From Cavia porcellus (lineage: Eukaryota; Chordata; Mammalia; Rodentia; Caviidae), in the NCBI RefSeq assembly GCF_034190915.1, contig NW_026947545.1:1674001-1738000 (forward strand): a stretch of DNA of 64,000 nucleotides. The letters are read 5' to 3'. A program made the position numbers and the translations under genes. Positions 25,790 through 38,727 of this stretch are shown here, in pieces; position 1 is the first letter of the stretch, and each line of letters begins with the position of its first letter. The notes below the pieces were generated by a model. The model was not told the DNA's origin and searched no databases. It saw only the letters and a program-made list of their open reading frames with translations.

Positions 25790-28030
25790 ATAGGCATTGA
25801 GTGGCAATTATGGATGGAGAAACGCACCGCGGGGTGGTCAGCATGGGGAGGTCAGGGAACATGCAGTGGCAATGTAGTATAGGTTTCTGAAAAATATCGC
25901 AGGTTGGTGCGCATTGTATGGGGGTGTTACATTACATTCACTCATAGGAGTGAGAAAAACATCACGGGGTGGTGCGCATTGTATTGGTGTGTAACATTAC
26001 ATTCACTAGTAGGAGTGAGGAAAATATCACTGGGTGGTGTGAATCCGAGGGTTTGAATTAGGATATGCAGTGAGTAGCAATGTAGGATGAAGAAAAGCAC
26101 CGCGGGGTGGTAAGCATGGGGAGGTCAGGGAACATGCAGTGGCAATGTAGGATAGGTTTCTGAAAAACATCTCGGGGTGGTGCACATTGTATGGGTGTGT
26201 AACATTACATTCACTAGTATGAGTGAGAAAAACATCACGGGGTGGTGTGAATCGGAGGGTCTGAATTAGGATAGACAGTGAGCGGCAATGTACGATGCAG
26301 AAAAGCACCGCGGGGTGGTCAGCATAGGGAGGTCAGGGAACATGCAGTGGCAATGTAGGATAGGTTTCTGAAAAACATCGCGAGGTGGTGCGAAATGTAT
26401 GGGTGTGTAATATTACATTCACTAGTAGGAGTGAGAAAATCATCACGGGGTGGTGTGAATCCCTGGGTCTGAATTAGGATATGCAGTGAGTGGCAATGTA
26501 GGATTGATAAAAGCACCCAGGGGTGGTCAGCATGGGGAGGTCAGGGAACATACAGTGGCAATGTAGGATAGGTTTCTGAAAAACATCGCGGGATTGTGCG
26601 TATTGTATGGGTGTGTAATATTACATTCACTAGTAGGAGTGAGAAAAACGTCACGGGGTAGTGTGAATCCGAGGGTCTGAATTACGATAGGCAGTGAGTG
26701 GCAATGTAGGATGTAGAAAAGCACCGCGGGGTGGTCAGCATAGGGAGGTCAGGGAACATGCAGTGGCAATGTAGGATAGGTTTCTGAAAAACATCGCGGG
26801 GTGGTGCGCATTGTATGGGTGTGTAACATTACATTCACTAGTATGAGTGAGAAAAACTTTACGGGGTGGTGCGCATTGTATTGGTGTGAACATTATATTC
26901 ACTAGTAGGAGTGAGAAAAACATCACGGGGTGGTGTGAATCCGAGGGCTTGTATTAGGATATGCAGTGAGTGGCAATGTACGTTGGAGAAAAGCACCCAG
27001 GGGTGGTCAGCATGGGGAGGTCAGGGAACATAGAGTGGCAATGTAGGATAGGTTTCTGAAAAACATCGAGGGATGGTGCGCATTGTATGTGTGGGTAACC
27101 TTACATTCTCCAGTAGTAGTGAGAAAAACATCACGGGGTGGTGTGAATCGGAGGGTCTGAATTAGGATAGGCAGTGAGTGGCAATGTAGGATGGAGAAAC
27201 GCACCGCGGGGTGGTCAGCATGGGGAGGTCATGGAACATGCAGTGGCAATGTAGGATAGGTTTCTGAAAAACATCGCGGGGTGATGCGCATTGTATGGGT
27301 GTGTAACATTACATTCACTAGTAGCAGTGAGAAAAACATCACGGGGTGTTGCGAATTGTATGGGTGTGTAACATTACATTCAATAGTAGGAGTGAGAAAA
27401 ACATCACAGGGTGGTGTGAATCAGAGGGTATGATTTAGGATAGCCAGTGAGTGGCAATGTAGGATGGAGAAAAGCACCGCGGGGTGGTCAGCATCGGGAG
27501 GTCAGGGAACATGCAGTTTCAATGTAGGATAGTTTTCTGAAAAACATCGCGGGATGGTGCGCATTGTATGGGTGTGTAACATTACATTCACTAGTAGGCA
27601 TGAAAAAAACATCACGGGGTGGTGTGAATCCGAGGGTCTGAATTAGGATAGGCAGTGAGTGGCAATGTTGGATGGAGAAAAGCACTGCGGGGTGGTCAGA
27701 ATTTGGAGGTCAGGGAACATGCATTGCCAATGTAGGATAGGTTTCTGAAAAACATAGCGGGTGGTGCGCATTGTATGGGTGTGTAACATTACATTCACTA
27801 GTAGGAGTGAGAAAAACATCACGGGGTGGTGCGCATTGTATTGGTGTGTAACATTACATTCACTAGTAGGAGTGAGAAAAACATCACGGGGTGGTGTGAA
27901 TCCGAGGGTCTGAATTAGGATATGCAGTGAGTGGCAATGTAGGATGGAGAAAAGCACCCAGGGGTGGTCAGAATGGGGAGGTCAGGGAACATATAGTGGG
28001 AATATAGGATAGGTTTATGAAAAACATCGC
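25790..28030 (+). repeat. Remote diverged copy of part of the 3,848-bp repeat
   Basis: Sequence from about 2,840 to 5,080 recurs here at offset 22,948-22,950; equivalently, 210-1,230 recurs at about 26,797. Unit starts: 25838 L, 26111, 26319, 26527 S, 26735 L (272), 27007 S, 27215 L, 27488 S, 27696 L (272), 27968 S. The order crosses the junction between the two tandem copies (3785 L to 4058 S), so the source already had tandem form. Divergence is visibly higher than between the first two copies. Confidence 0.82.
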
Positions 28031-28929
28031 GGGATGGTGCGCATTGTATGGGTGTGTAACATTACATTCACCAGTAGGAGTGAGAAAAACATCACGGGGT
28101 GATGTGAATCCGAGGGTCTGAATAAGGCTATGCAGTGAGTGGCAATGTAGGATGGAGAAAAGCACCCAGGGGTGGTCAGCATGGGGAGGTTAGGGAACAT
28201 ACCGTGGCAATGTAGGATAGGTTTCTGAAAAACATCGCGGATTGGTGCGCATTGTATGGGTGTGTAACCTTACGTTCACCAGTAGGAGTGAGAAATACAT
28301 CACGGGGTGGTGTGAATCGGAGGGTCTGAATTAGGATAGGCAGTGAGTGGCAATGTAGGATGGAGAAATGCACCGCCGAGTGGTCAGCATGGGGAGGTCA
28401 GGGAACATGCAGTGGCAATGCAGTATAGGTTTCTGAAATATATCGTGGGGTGGTGCGCATTGTATGGGTGTGTAACATTACATTCACTCGTAGGAGTTAG
28501 AAAAACATCACTGGGTGGTGCACATTGTATTGGTGTGGAACATTACATTCACTAGTAGGAGTGAGGAAAACATCACGGGGTGGTGTGAATCCGAGGGTCT
28601 GAATTAGGATATGCAGTGAGTGGCAATGTTGGATGGAGAAAAGCACAGCTGGGTGGTCAGCATGGGGAGGTCAGGGAACATGCAGTGGCAATGTAGGATA
28701 GGTTTCTTAAAAACATGGCGGGGTGGTGCGCATTGTATGGGTGTGTAACATTACATTCACTCGTAGGAGTGAGAAAAACATCACGGGGTGGTGCGCATTG
28801 TATTGGTGTGTAACATTATATTCACTAGTAGGAGTGAGAAAATCTTCACGGGGTGGTGTGAATCCAAGGGTCTGAATTAGGATAGGCAGTGAGTGGCAAT
28901 GTAGGATGGAGAAACGCACCGCAGGGTGG
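27968..28929 (+). repeat. Bridge between the 3,848-bp family and block Y
   Basis: Units 27968 S, 28176 S, 28384 L and 28657 L follow the order S-S-L-L found at 11,710-12,669 (start of block Y), including the GAATAAGGCTATGCAG tail, which is GAATAAGGCTATCCAG at 11,861. The last long unit also matches 1,861-2,133, with the TTCTTAAAAACATGGC mark shared by 1,380, 1,861, 8,333, 12,398, 17,165 and 20,681. The bridge shows that the two families share an ordered ancestor segment. Confidence 0.7.
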
Positions 28930-29202
28930 TCAGCATAGGGAGGTCAGGAAACATGAAGTGGCAATGTAGGATAGGTTTCTGAAAAACATCGCGGGGTAGT
29001 GCGCATTGTATGGGTGTGTAACATTACATTCACTCGTAGGAGTGAGAAAAATATCGCGGGGTGGTGCGCATTGTATGGGTGTGTAATATTACATTCACTA
29101 GTAGGAGTGAGAAAAACATCACGGTGTGGTGTGAATCGAAGGGTCTGAATTAGGATAGGCAGTGAGTGGCAATGTAGGATGGAGAAAAGCACCGCGGGGT
29201 GG
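28930..29202 (+). repeat. Chimeric long unit joining two families
   Basis: The left part, up to the A-tract near 29,050, matches the unit at 2,134 (GGAAACATGAAGTGG). The second A block begins TATCGCGGGG, carries TGTAATATTACA and leads into GAATCGAAGGG, as in the 207-bp unit at 6,189. The units that follow (29,203; 29,411; 29,618) then continue the 6,396-6,604-6,812 series. This unit has the length of a long unit but arose by fusion within the A-tract, not by the usual A duplication. Confidence 0.75.
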
Positions 29203-32200
29203 TCAGCATGGGGAAGTCAGGGAACATACAGTGGCAATGTAGGATAGGTTTCTGAAAAACATCGCGGCGTGGTGCGCATTGTATGGGTGTGTAACATTAC
29301 ATTCACTAGTAGGAGTGAGAAAAACATCACGGGGTGATGTGAATCGGAGGTTCTGAATTAGGATAGGCAGTGAGTGGCAATGTAGGATGGAGAAAAGGAC
29401 CCAGGGGTGGACAGCATGGGGAGGTCAGGGAACATACAGTGGCAATGTAGGATAGTTTCTGAAAAACATTGCGGGATGGTGCGCATTGTATGGGTGTGTA
29501 ACCTTACGTTCACCAGTAGGAGTGAGAAAAACATCACGGGGTGGTGTGAATCGGAGGGTCTGAATTAGGATAGGCAGTGAGTGGCAATGTAGGATGGAGA
29601 AACGAACCGCGGGGTTGTCAGCATGGGGAGGTCAGGGAACATGCAGTGGCAATGTAGTATAGGTTTCTGAAAAATATAGCGGGGTGGTGCGCATTGTATG
29701 CAGGTGTAACATTACATTCACTCGTAGGAGTGAGAAAAACATCACGGGGTGGTGCGTATTGTATTGGTGTGTAACATTACATTCACTAGTAGGAGTGTGG
29801 AAAACATCAATGGGAGTTGTGAATCGGAGTGTCTGAATTAGGATAGGCAGTGAGTGGCAATGTAGGTTGGAGAAAAGCACCGCCGGGTGGTCAGCATGGG
29901 GAGGTCAGGGAACATGCATTGGCAATTAGGATAGGTTTCTGAAAAACATCGCGGGGTGGTCCGCACTGTACGGGTGTGTAACATAACATTCACTAGTATG
30001 CGTGAGAAAAACATCACGGGGTGGTGCGCATTGTATTGGTGTGTAACATTACATTCACTAGTAGGAGTGAGAAAAACATCACGGGGTGGTGTCAATCCGA
30101 GGGTTTGAATTAGGATGTGCAGTGCGTGGCAATGTACGATGGAGAAAAGCACCCAGGGTTGGTCAGCATGGGGAGGTCAGGGAACATAGAGTGGCAATGT
30201 AGGATAGGTTTCTGAAAAACATCGAGGGATGGTGCGCATTGTATGGGTGTGTAACATTACATTCACTAGTAGGAGTGAGAAAAACATCACGGGGTGGTGT
30301 GAATCGGAGGGTTTGAATTAGGATAGGCAGTGAGTGGCAATGTAGGATGGAGAAACGCACCGCGGGGAGGTCAGCATGGGGTATGTCAGGGAACATGCAG
30401 TGGCAATGTAGTATAGGTTTCTGAAAAATATCGCGGGGTGGTGCGCATTGTATGGGTGTGTAACATTACATTCACTCGTAGGAGTGAGAAAAACATCACG
30501 GGGTGGTGCGCATTGTATTGGTGTGTAACATTACATTCACTAGTAGGAGTGAGGAAAACATCACGGGGTGGTGTGAATCCGAGGGTCTGAATTAGGATAT
30601 GCAGTGAGTGGCAATTTTGGATGGAGAAAAGCACCGCGGGCTGGTCAGCATGGGGAGGTCATTGAACATGTAGTGGCAACGAAGGATAGGTTTCTTAAAA
30701 ACATGGCGGGGTGGTGCGCATTGTATGGGTGTGTAACATTACATTCACTAGTAGGAGTGAGAAAAACATCATGGGGTGGTGTGAATCGGAGGGTCTGAAT
30801 TAGGATAGACAGTGAGCGGCAATGTACAATGCAGAAAAGCACCACGGGGTGGTCAGCATAGGGATGTCAGGGAACATGCAGGGGCAATGCAGGATAGGTT
30901 TCTGAAAAACATCGCGGGGTGGTGCGCATTGTATGGGTGTGTAACATTACATTCACTCGAAGGAGTGAGAAAAACATCACGGGGTGGTGTGAATCGGAGG
31001 GTCTGAATTAGGATAGGCAGTGAGTGGCAATGTAGGATGGAGAAACGCACCGCGGGGTGGTCAGCATGGGGAGGTCAGGGAACATGCAGTGGCAATGTAG
31101 GATAGGTTTCTGAAAAACATCGCGGGGTGGTGCGCATTGTATGGGTGTGTAACATTACATTCACTAGTAGGAGTGAGAAAAACATCAAGGGTGGTGTGAA
31201 TCCGAGGTTCTGAATTAGGATATGCAGTGAGTGTCAATGTAGGGTGGAGAAAAGCACCACGGGGTGGTCAACATGGGGAGGTCAGGGAACATGCAGTGGC
31301 AATGTAGGATAGGTTTCTGAAAAGCATCGCGGGGTGGTGCGCATTGTATGGGTGTGTAACATTACATTCACTAGTATGAGTGAGATAAGCATCACGGGGT
31401 GGTGTGAATCGGAGGGTCTGAATTAGGATAGACAGTGAGCGGCAATGTGCGATGCAGAAAAGCACCGCGGGGTGGTCAGCATGGGGAGGTCAGGGAACAT
31501 GCAGTGGCAATGTAGGATAGGTTTCTGAAAAACATCCCGTGTTGGTGCGCATTGTATGGGTGTGTAACATTACATTCACTAGTAGGAGTGAGAAAAACAT
31601 CACGGGGTGGTGTGAATCAGAGGGTCTGAATTAGGATAGGCAGTGAGTGGCAATGTAGGATGGAGATAAGCACTGCGGGATGGTCAGCATGTGGAGGTCA
31701 GGGAACATGCATTGGCAATGTAGGATAGGTTTCTGAAAAACATAGCGGGGTGGTGCGCACTGTATGGGTGTGTAACATTACATTCACTAGTAGGAGTGAG
31801 AAAAACATCACGGGGTGGTGCGCATTGTATTGGTGTGTATCATTACATTCACTAGTAGGAGTGAGAACATCACGGGGTGGTGTGAATCCGAGGGTCTGAA
31901 TAAGGCTATGCAGTGAGTGGCAATGTAGGATGGAGAAAAGCACCCAGGGGTGGTCAGCATGGGGACGTTAGGGAACATACAGTGGCAATGTAGGATAGGT
32001 TTCTGAAAAACTTCGCGGGATGGTGCGCATTGTATGGGTGTGTAACCTGACGTTCACCAGTAGGAGTGAGAAATACATCACGGGGTGGTGTGAATCGGAG
32101 GGTCTGAATTAGGATAGGCAGTGAGTGGCAATGTAGGATGGAGAAACGCACCACGTGGTGGTCAGCATGGGGAGGTCAGGGAACATGCAGTGGCAATGTA

Positions 32201-34199
32201 GTATAGGTTTCTGAAAAATATCGCGGGGTGGTGCGCATTGTATGGGTGTGTAACATTACATTCACTCGTAGGAGTGAGAAAAACATCCCTGGGTGGTGCA
32301 CATTGTATTGGTGTGTAACATTACATTCACTAATAGGAGTGAGGAAAACATCACGGGGTGGTGTGAATCCGAGGGTCTGAATTAGGATATGCAGTGAGTG
32401 GCAATGTTGGATGGAGAAACGCACCGCGGGGTGGTCAGCATGGAGAGGTTAGGGAACATACAGTGGCAATATAGGATAGGTTTCTGAAAAACATCGCGGG
32501 ATGGTGCGCATTGTATGGGTGTGTAACCTTACGTTCACCAGTAGGAGTGAGAAATACATCACGGGGTGGTGTGAATCGGAGGGTTTGAATTAGGATAGGC
32601 AGTGAGTGGCAATATAGGATGGGGAAACGCACCGCGGGGTGGTCAGCATGGGGTATGTCAGGGGACATGCAGTGGCAATGTAGTATAGGTTTCTGAAAAA
32701 TATCGCGTGGTGGTGCGCATTGTATGGGTGTGTAACATTACATTCACTCGTAGGAGTGAGAAAAACATCACGGGGTGGTGCGCATTGTATTGGTGTGTAA
32801 CATTACATTCACTAGTAGGAGTGAAGAAAACATCACGGGGTGGTGTGAATCCGAGGGTCTGAATTAGGATATGCAGTGAGTGGCAATTTTGGATGGAGAA
32901 AAGCACCGCGGGGTGGTCAGCATGGGGAGGTCAGGGAACATGTAGTGGCAACGTAGGATAGGTTTCTGAAAAACATCCCATGGTGGTGCGCATTGTATGG
33001 GTGTGTAACATTACATTCACTAGTAGGAGTGAGAAAAACATCACGGGGTGTTGCGCATTGTATTGGTGTGTAACATTACATTCACTTGTAAGAGTGAGAA
33101 AAACATCATGGGGTGGTGTGAATCCGAGGCTCTGAATTAGGATATGCAGTGAGTGGCAATGTTGGACGGAGAAAAGCATCCAGGGGTGGTCAGCATGGGG
33201 AGGTCAGGGAACATACATTGGCAATGTAGGATAGGTTTCTGAAAAACATCGCGGGATGGTGCGCATTGTATGGGTGTGTAACATTACATTCAACAGTAGG
33301 AGTGAGGAAAACATCACGGCTGGTGTGAATCGGAGGGTCTGAATTAGCATAGGCAGTGAGTGGCAATGTAGGATGGAGAAAAGCACCGCGGGGTGGTCAG
33401 CATGGGGAGGTCAGGGAACATAAAGTGGCAATGTAGGATAGGTTTCTGAAAAACATCGCGGGGTGGTGCGCATTGTATGGGTGTGTAACATTACATTCAG
33501 TAGTAGGAGTGAGAAAAACATCACGTGGTGTTGCGCATTGTATGGGTGTGTAACATTACATTCACTAGTAGGAGTGAGAAAAACATCACGGGGTGGTGTG
33601 AATCGGAGGGTCTGAATTAGGATAGGCCGTGAGTGGCAATGTAGGATGGAGAAAAGCACCGCGGGGTGGTCAGCATGGGGAGGTCAGGGAACATGCAGTG
33701 GCAATGTAGGATAGGTTTCTGAAAAACATCGCGCTATGGTGCGCATTGTATGGGTGTGTAACATTACATTCACTATTAGGAGTGAGAAAATCATCAAGGG
33801 GTGTTGCGCATTGTATGGGTGTGTAACATTACATTAAGTAGTAGGGGTGAGAAAAACATAACGGGAGGTGGGAATCGGAGGGTCTGAATTAGCATAGTCA
33901 GTGAGTGGCAATGTAGGATGGAGAAAAGCACCGCGGGTTGCTCAGCATGGGGAGATCAGGCAACATGCAGTGGCAATGTAGGATAGGTTTCTGAAAAACA
34001 TCGCGGGGAGGTGTGCATTGTATGGATGTGTAACTTTACATTCACTAGTAGGAGTGAGAAAAACATCAATGGGAGGTGTGAATCGGAGGGTCTGCATTAG
34101 GATAGGCAGTGAGTGGCAATGTAGTTTGGAGAAAAGCATCGCGGGGTGGTCAGCATGGGGAGGTCAGAGAACATGCAGTGGCAATATAGGATAGGTTTC
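29203..34199 (+). repeat. Mosaic segment without long higher-order period
   Basis: Unit starts: 29203, 29411 S, 29618 L, 29891 L, 30163 S, 30371 L (274), 30645, 30853, 31061, 31268, 31476 S, 31684 L (270), 31954 S, 32162 L, 32435 S, 32643 L (274), 32917 L, 33190 S (207), 33397 L, 33670 L (272), 33942 S, 34150 L. Three short-long pairs of 481-482 bp start at 30,163, 31,954 and 32,435; the first and third share the private one-base insertion GGGGTATGTCAG. 33,190-33,669 matches 41,016-41,495 (offset 7,826), and 33,942-34,199 resembles the start of block T at 50,439. It is a patchwork of neighbouring families. Confidence 0.8.
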
Positions 34200-35708
34200 T
34201 GAAAAACATAGCGGGGTGGTGCGCATTGTGTGGGTGTGTAACTTTACATTAACTAGTAGGAGTGAGAAAAACATCACGGGGTGGTGCGCATTGTATTGGT
34301 GTGTAACATTACATTTACTAGTAGGAGTGAGAAAATCATCACGGGAGTGGTGTGAATCCGAGGGTCTGAATTAGGCTATGCAGTGAGTGGCAATGTAGGA
34401 TGGAGAAAAGCACCCAGGGGTTTTCAGCATGGGGAGGTCAGGGAACATACAGTGGCAATGTAGGATAGGTTACTGAAAAACATCGCGGGATGGTGCGCAT
34501 TGTATGGGTGTGTCACCTTACGTTCACCAGTAGGAGTGAGAAAAACATCACGGGGTGGTGTGAATCGGAGGGTCTGAATTAGGTTAGGCAGTGAGTGGCA
34601 ATGTAGGATGGAGAAACGCACTGCGGGGTGGTCAGCATGGGGAGGTCAGGGAACATGCAGTGGCAATGTAGTATAGGTTTCTCAAAAATATCGCGGGTTG
34701 GTGCGGATTGTATGGGTGTGTAACATTACATTCACTCGTAGGAGTGAGAAAAACATCACGGGGTGGTGCGCATTGTATTGGTGTGTAACATTACATTCAC
34801 TAGTATGAGTGAGAAAAACATCACGGGGTGGTGTGAATCGGAGGGTCTGAATTAGGATAGACAGTGAGCGGTAATGTACGATGCAGAAAAGCACCACGGG
34901 GTGGTCAGCATAGGGAGGTCAGGGAACATTCAGTGGCAATGTAGAATAGGTTTCTGAAAAACATCGCGTGGTGGTGCGCATTGTATGGGTGTGTAATATT
35001 ACATTCACTAGTAGGAGTGAGAAAAACATCACGGGGTGGTGTGAATCGGAGGGTCTGAATTAGGATAGGCAGTGAGTGGCAATGTAGGATGGAGAAACGC
35101 ACCGCGGGGTGCTCAGCATGGGGAGGTCAGGGAACATGCAGTGGCAATGTTAGATAGGTTTCTGAAAAACATCGCGGGGTGGTGCGCATTGTATTGGTGT
35201 GTAACATTACATTCACTCATAGGAATGAGAAAAACATCACGGGGTGGTGCGCATTGTATTGGTGTGTAACATTACATTCACTAGTAGGAGTGAGAAAAAA
35301 ATCACGGGGTGGTGTGAATCCGAGGGTCTGAATTAGGATAGGCAGTGAGTGGCAATGTAGGATGGAGATAAGCACTGCGGGGTGGTCAGCATGTGGAGGT
35401 CAGGGAACATGCATTGGCAATTTAGGATAGGTTTCTGAAAAACATCGCGGGGTGTTGCGCAGTGTATGGGTGTGTAACATTACATTCACTAGTAGGAGTG
35501 AGAAAAACATCACGGGGTGGTGCGCATTGCATTGGTGTGTACCATTACATTCACTAGTAGGAGTGAGAAAAACATCACTGGGTGTGGTGAATCCGAGGGT
35601 TTGAATTAGGATATGCAGTGAGTGGCAATGTACGATGGAGAAAAGCACCCAGGGGTGGTCAGCATGGGGAGGTCCGGGAACATACAGTGGCAATTTTGGA
35701 TAGGTTTC
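34200..35708 (+). repeat. 1,509-bp higher-order repeat, copy 1
   Basis: Six-unit period L-S-L-S-L-L: unit starts 34150 (274), 34424, 34632, 34905, 35113, 35386, summing exactly to 1,509. The first unit is entered about 50 bp inside: before 34,200 its left end differs from the other copies. It contains TTTTCAGCATG at the unit boundary (34,421-34,431) and a GGGAGTGG insertion near 34,343; both are shared with block T of the 5,709-bp repeat, so the two repeats have a common source. Confidence 0.9.
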
Positions 35709-37217
35709 TGAAAAACATAGCGGGGTGGTGCGCATTGTGTAGGTGTGTAACTTTACATTAACTAGTAGGAGTGAGAAAAACATCACGGGGTGGTGCGCAT
35801 TGTATTGGTGTGTAACATTACATTTACTAGTAGGAGTGAGAAAATCATCACGGGAGTGGTGTGAATCCGAGGGTCTGAATTAGGCTATGCAGTGAGTGGC
35901 AATGTAGGATGGAGAAAAGCACCCAGGGGTTTTCAGCATGGGGAGGTCAGGGAACATACAGTGGCAATGTAGGATAGGTTACTGAAAAACATCGCGGGAT
36001 GGTGCGCATTGTATGGGTGTGTCACCTTACGTTCACCAGTAGGAGTGAGAAAAACATCACGGGGTGGTGTGAATCGGAGGGTCTGAATTAGGTTAGGCAG
36101 TGAGTGGCAATGTAGGATGGAGAAACGCACTGCGGGGTGGTCAGCATGGGGAGGTCAGGGAACATGCAGTGGCAATGTAGTATAGGTTTCTCAAAAATAT
36201 CGCGGGTTGGTGCGGATTGTATGGGTGTGTAACATTACATTCACTCGTAGGAGTGAGAAAAACATCACGGGGTGGTGCGCATTGTATTGGTGTGTAACAT
36301 TACATTCACTAGTATGAGTGAGAAAAACATCACGGGGTGGTGTGAATCGGAGGGTCTGAATTAGGATAGACAGTGAGCGGTAATGTACGATGCAGAAAAG
36401 CACCGCGGGGTGGTCAGCATAGGGAGGTCAGGGAACATTCAGTGGCAATGTAGAATAGGTTTCTGAAAAACATCGCGTGGTGGTGCGCATTGTATGGGTG
36501 TGTAATATTACATTCACTAGTAGGAGTGAGAAAAACATCACGGGGTGGTGTGAATCGGAGGGTCTGAATTAGGATAGGCAGTGAGTGGCAATGTAGGATG
36601 GAGAAACGCACCGCGGGGTGCTCAGCATGGGGAGGTCAGGGAACATGCAGTGGCAATGTTAGATAGGTTTCTGAAAAACATCGCGGGGTGGTGCGCATTG
36701 TATTGGTGTGTAACATTACATTCACTCATAGGAATGAGAAAAACATCACGGGGTGGTGCGCATTGAATTGGTGTGTAACATTACATTCACTAGTAGGAGT
36801 GAGAAAAACATCACGGGGTGGTGTGAATCCGAGGGTCTGAATTAGGATAGGCAGTGAGTGGCAATGTAGGATGGAGATAAGCACTGCGGGGTGGTCAGCA
36901 TGTGGAGGTCAGGGAACATGCATTGGCAATTTAGGATAGGTTTCTGAAAAACATCGCGGGGTGTTGCGCAGTGTATGGGTGTGTAACATTACATTCACTA
37001 GTAGGAGTGAGAAAAACATCACGGGGTGGTGCGCATTGCATTGGTGTGTAACATTACATTCACTAGTAGGAGTGAGAAAAACATCACTGGGTGTGTTGAA
37101 TCCGAGGGTTTGAATTAGGATATGCAGTGAGTGGCAATGTACGATGGAGAAAAGCACCCAGGGGTGGTCAGCATGGGGAGGTCCGGGAACATACAGTGGC
37201 AATGTTGGATAGGTTTC
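35709..37217 (+). repeat. 1,509-bp higher-order repeat, copy 2
   Basis: Exact offset of 1,509 from copy 1, with units at 35659 (274), 35933, 36141, 36414, 36622 and 36895. Only a handful of substitutions separate it from its neighbours, for example GCATTGAATTGG near 36,763 and GTGTAGG near 35,738. Confidence 0.9.
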
Positions 37218-38727
37218 TGAAAAACATAGCGGGGTGGTGCGCATTGTGTGGGTGTGTAACTTTACATTAACTAGTAGGAGTGAGAAAAACATCACGGGGT
37301 GGTGCGCATTGTATTGATGTGTAACATTACATTTACTAGTAGGAGTGAGAAAATCATCACGGGAGTGGTGTGAATCCGAGGGTCTGAATTAGGCTATGCA
37401 GTGAGTGGCAATGTAGGATGGAGAAAAGCACCCAGGGGTTTTCAGCATGGGGAGGTCAGGGAACATACAGTGGCAATGTAGGATAGGTTACTGAAAAACA
37501 TCGCGGGATGGTGCGCATTGTATGGGTGTGTCACCTTACGTTCACCAGTAGGAGTGAGAAAAACATCACGGGGTGGTGTGAATCGGAGGGTCTGAATAAG
37601 GTTAGGCAGTGAGTGGCAATGTAGGATGGAGAAACGCACTGCGGGGTGGTCAGCATGGGGAGGTCAGGGAACATGCAGTGGCAATGTAGTATAGGTTTCT
37701 CAAAAATATCGCGGGTTGGTGCGGATTGTATGGGTGTGTAACATTACATTCACTCGTAGGAGTGAGAAAAACATCACGGGGTGGTGCGCATTGTATTGGT
37801 GTGTAACATTACATTCACTAGTATGAGTGAGAAAAACATCACGGGGTGGTGTGAATCGGAGGGTCTGAATTAGGATAGACAGTGAGCGGTAATGTACGAT
37901 GCAGAAAAGCACCGCGGGGTGGTCAGCATAGGGAGGTCAGGGAACATTCAGTGGCAATGTAGAATAGGTTTCTGAAAAACATCGCGTGGTGGTGCGCATT
38001 GTATGGGTGTGTAATATTACATTCACTAGTAGGAGTGAGAAAAACATCACGGGGTGGTGTGAATCGGAGGGTCTGAATTAGGATAGGCAGTGAGTGGCAA
38101 TGTAGGATGGAGAAACGCACCGCGGGGTGCTCAGCATGGGGAGGTCAGGGAACATGCAGTGGCAATGTTAGATAGGTTTCTGAAAAACATCGCGGGGTGG
38201 TGCGCATTGTATTGGTGTGTAACATTACATTCACTCATAGGAATGAGAAAAACATCACGGGGTGGTGCGCATTGTATTGGTGTGTAACATTACATTCACT
38301 AGTAGGAGTGAGAAAAACATCACGGGGTGGTGTGAATCCGAGGGTCTGAATTAGGATAGGCAGTGAGTGGCAATGTAGGATGGAGATAAGCACTGCGGGG
38401 TGGTCAGCATGTGGAGGTCAGGGAACATGCATTGGCAATTTAGGATAGGTTTCTGAAAAACATCGCGGGGTGTTGCGCAGTGTATGGGTGTGTAACATTA
38501 CATTCACTAGTAGGAGTGAGAAAAACATCACGGGGTGGTGCGCATTGCATTGGTGTGTAACATTACATTCACTAGTAGGAGTGAGAAAAACATCACTGGG
38601 TGTGGTGAATCCGAGGGTTTGAATTAGGATATGCAGTGAGTGGCAATGTACGATGGAGAAAAGCACCCAGGGGTGGTCAGCATGGGGAGGCCCGGGAACA
38701 TACAGTGGCAATGTTGGATAGGTTTCT
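37218..38727 (+). repeat. 1,509-bp higher-order repeat, copy 3
   Basis: Units at 37168 (274), 37442, 37650, 37923, 38131 and 38404. The match would continue into a fourth copy but breaks near 38,737, where CATAGCGGGG is replaced by CATCGAGGGATGG, a form seen in the 3,848-bp family (near 267 and 4,116). Three full copies are therefore present, bounded on both sides inside a unit. Confidence 0.88.
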
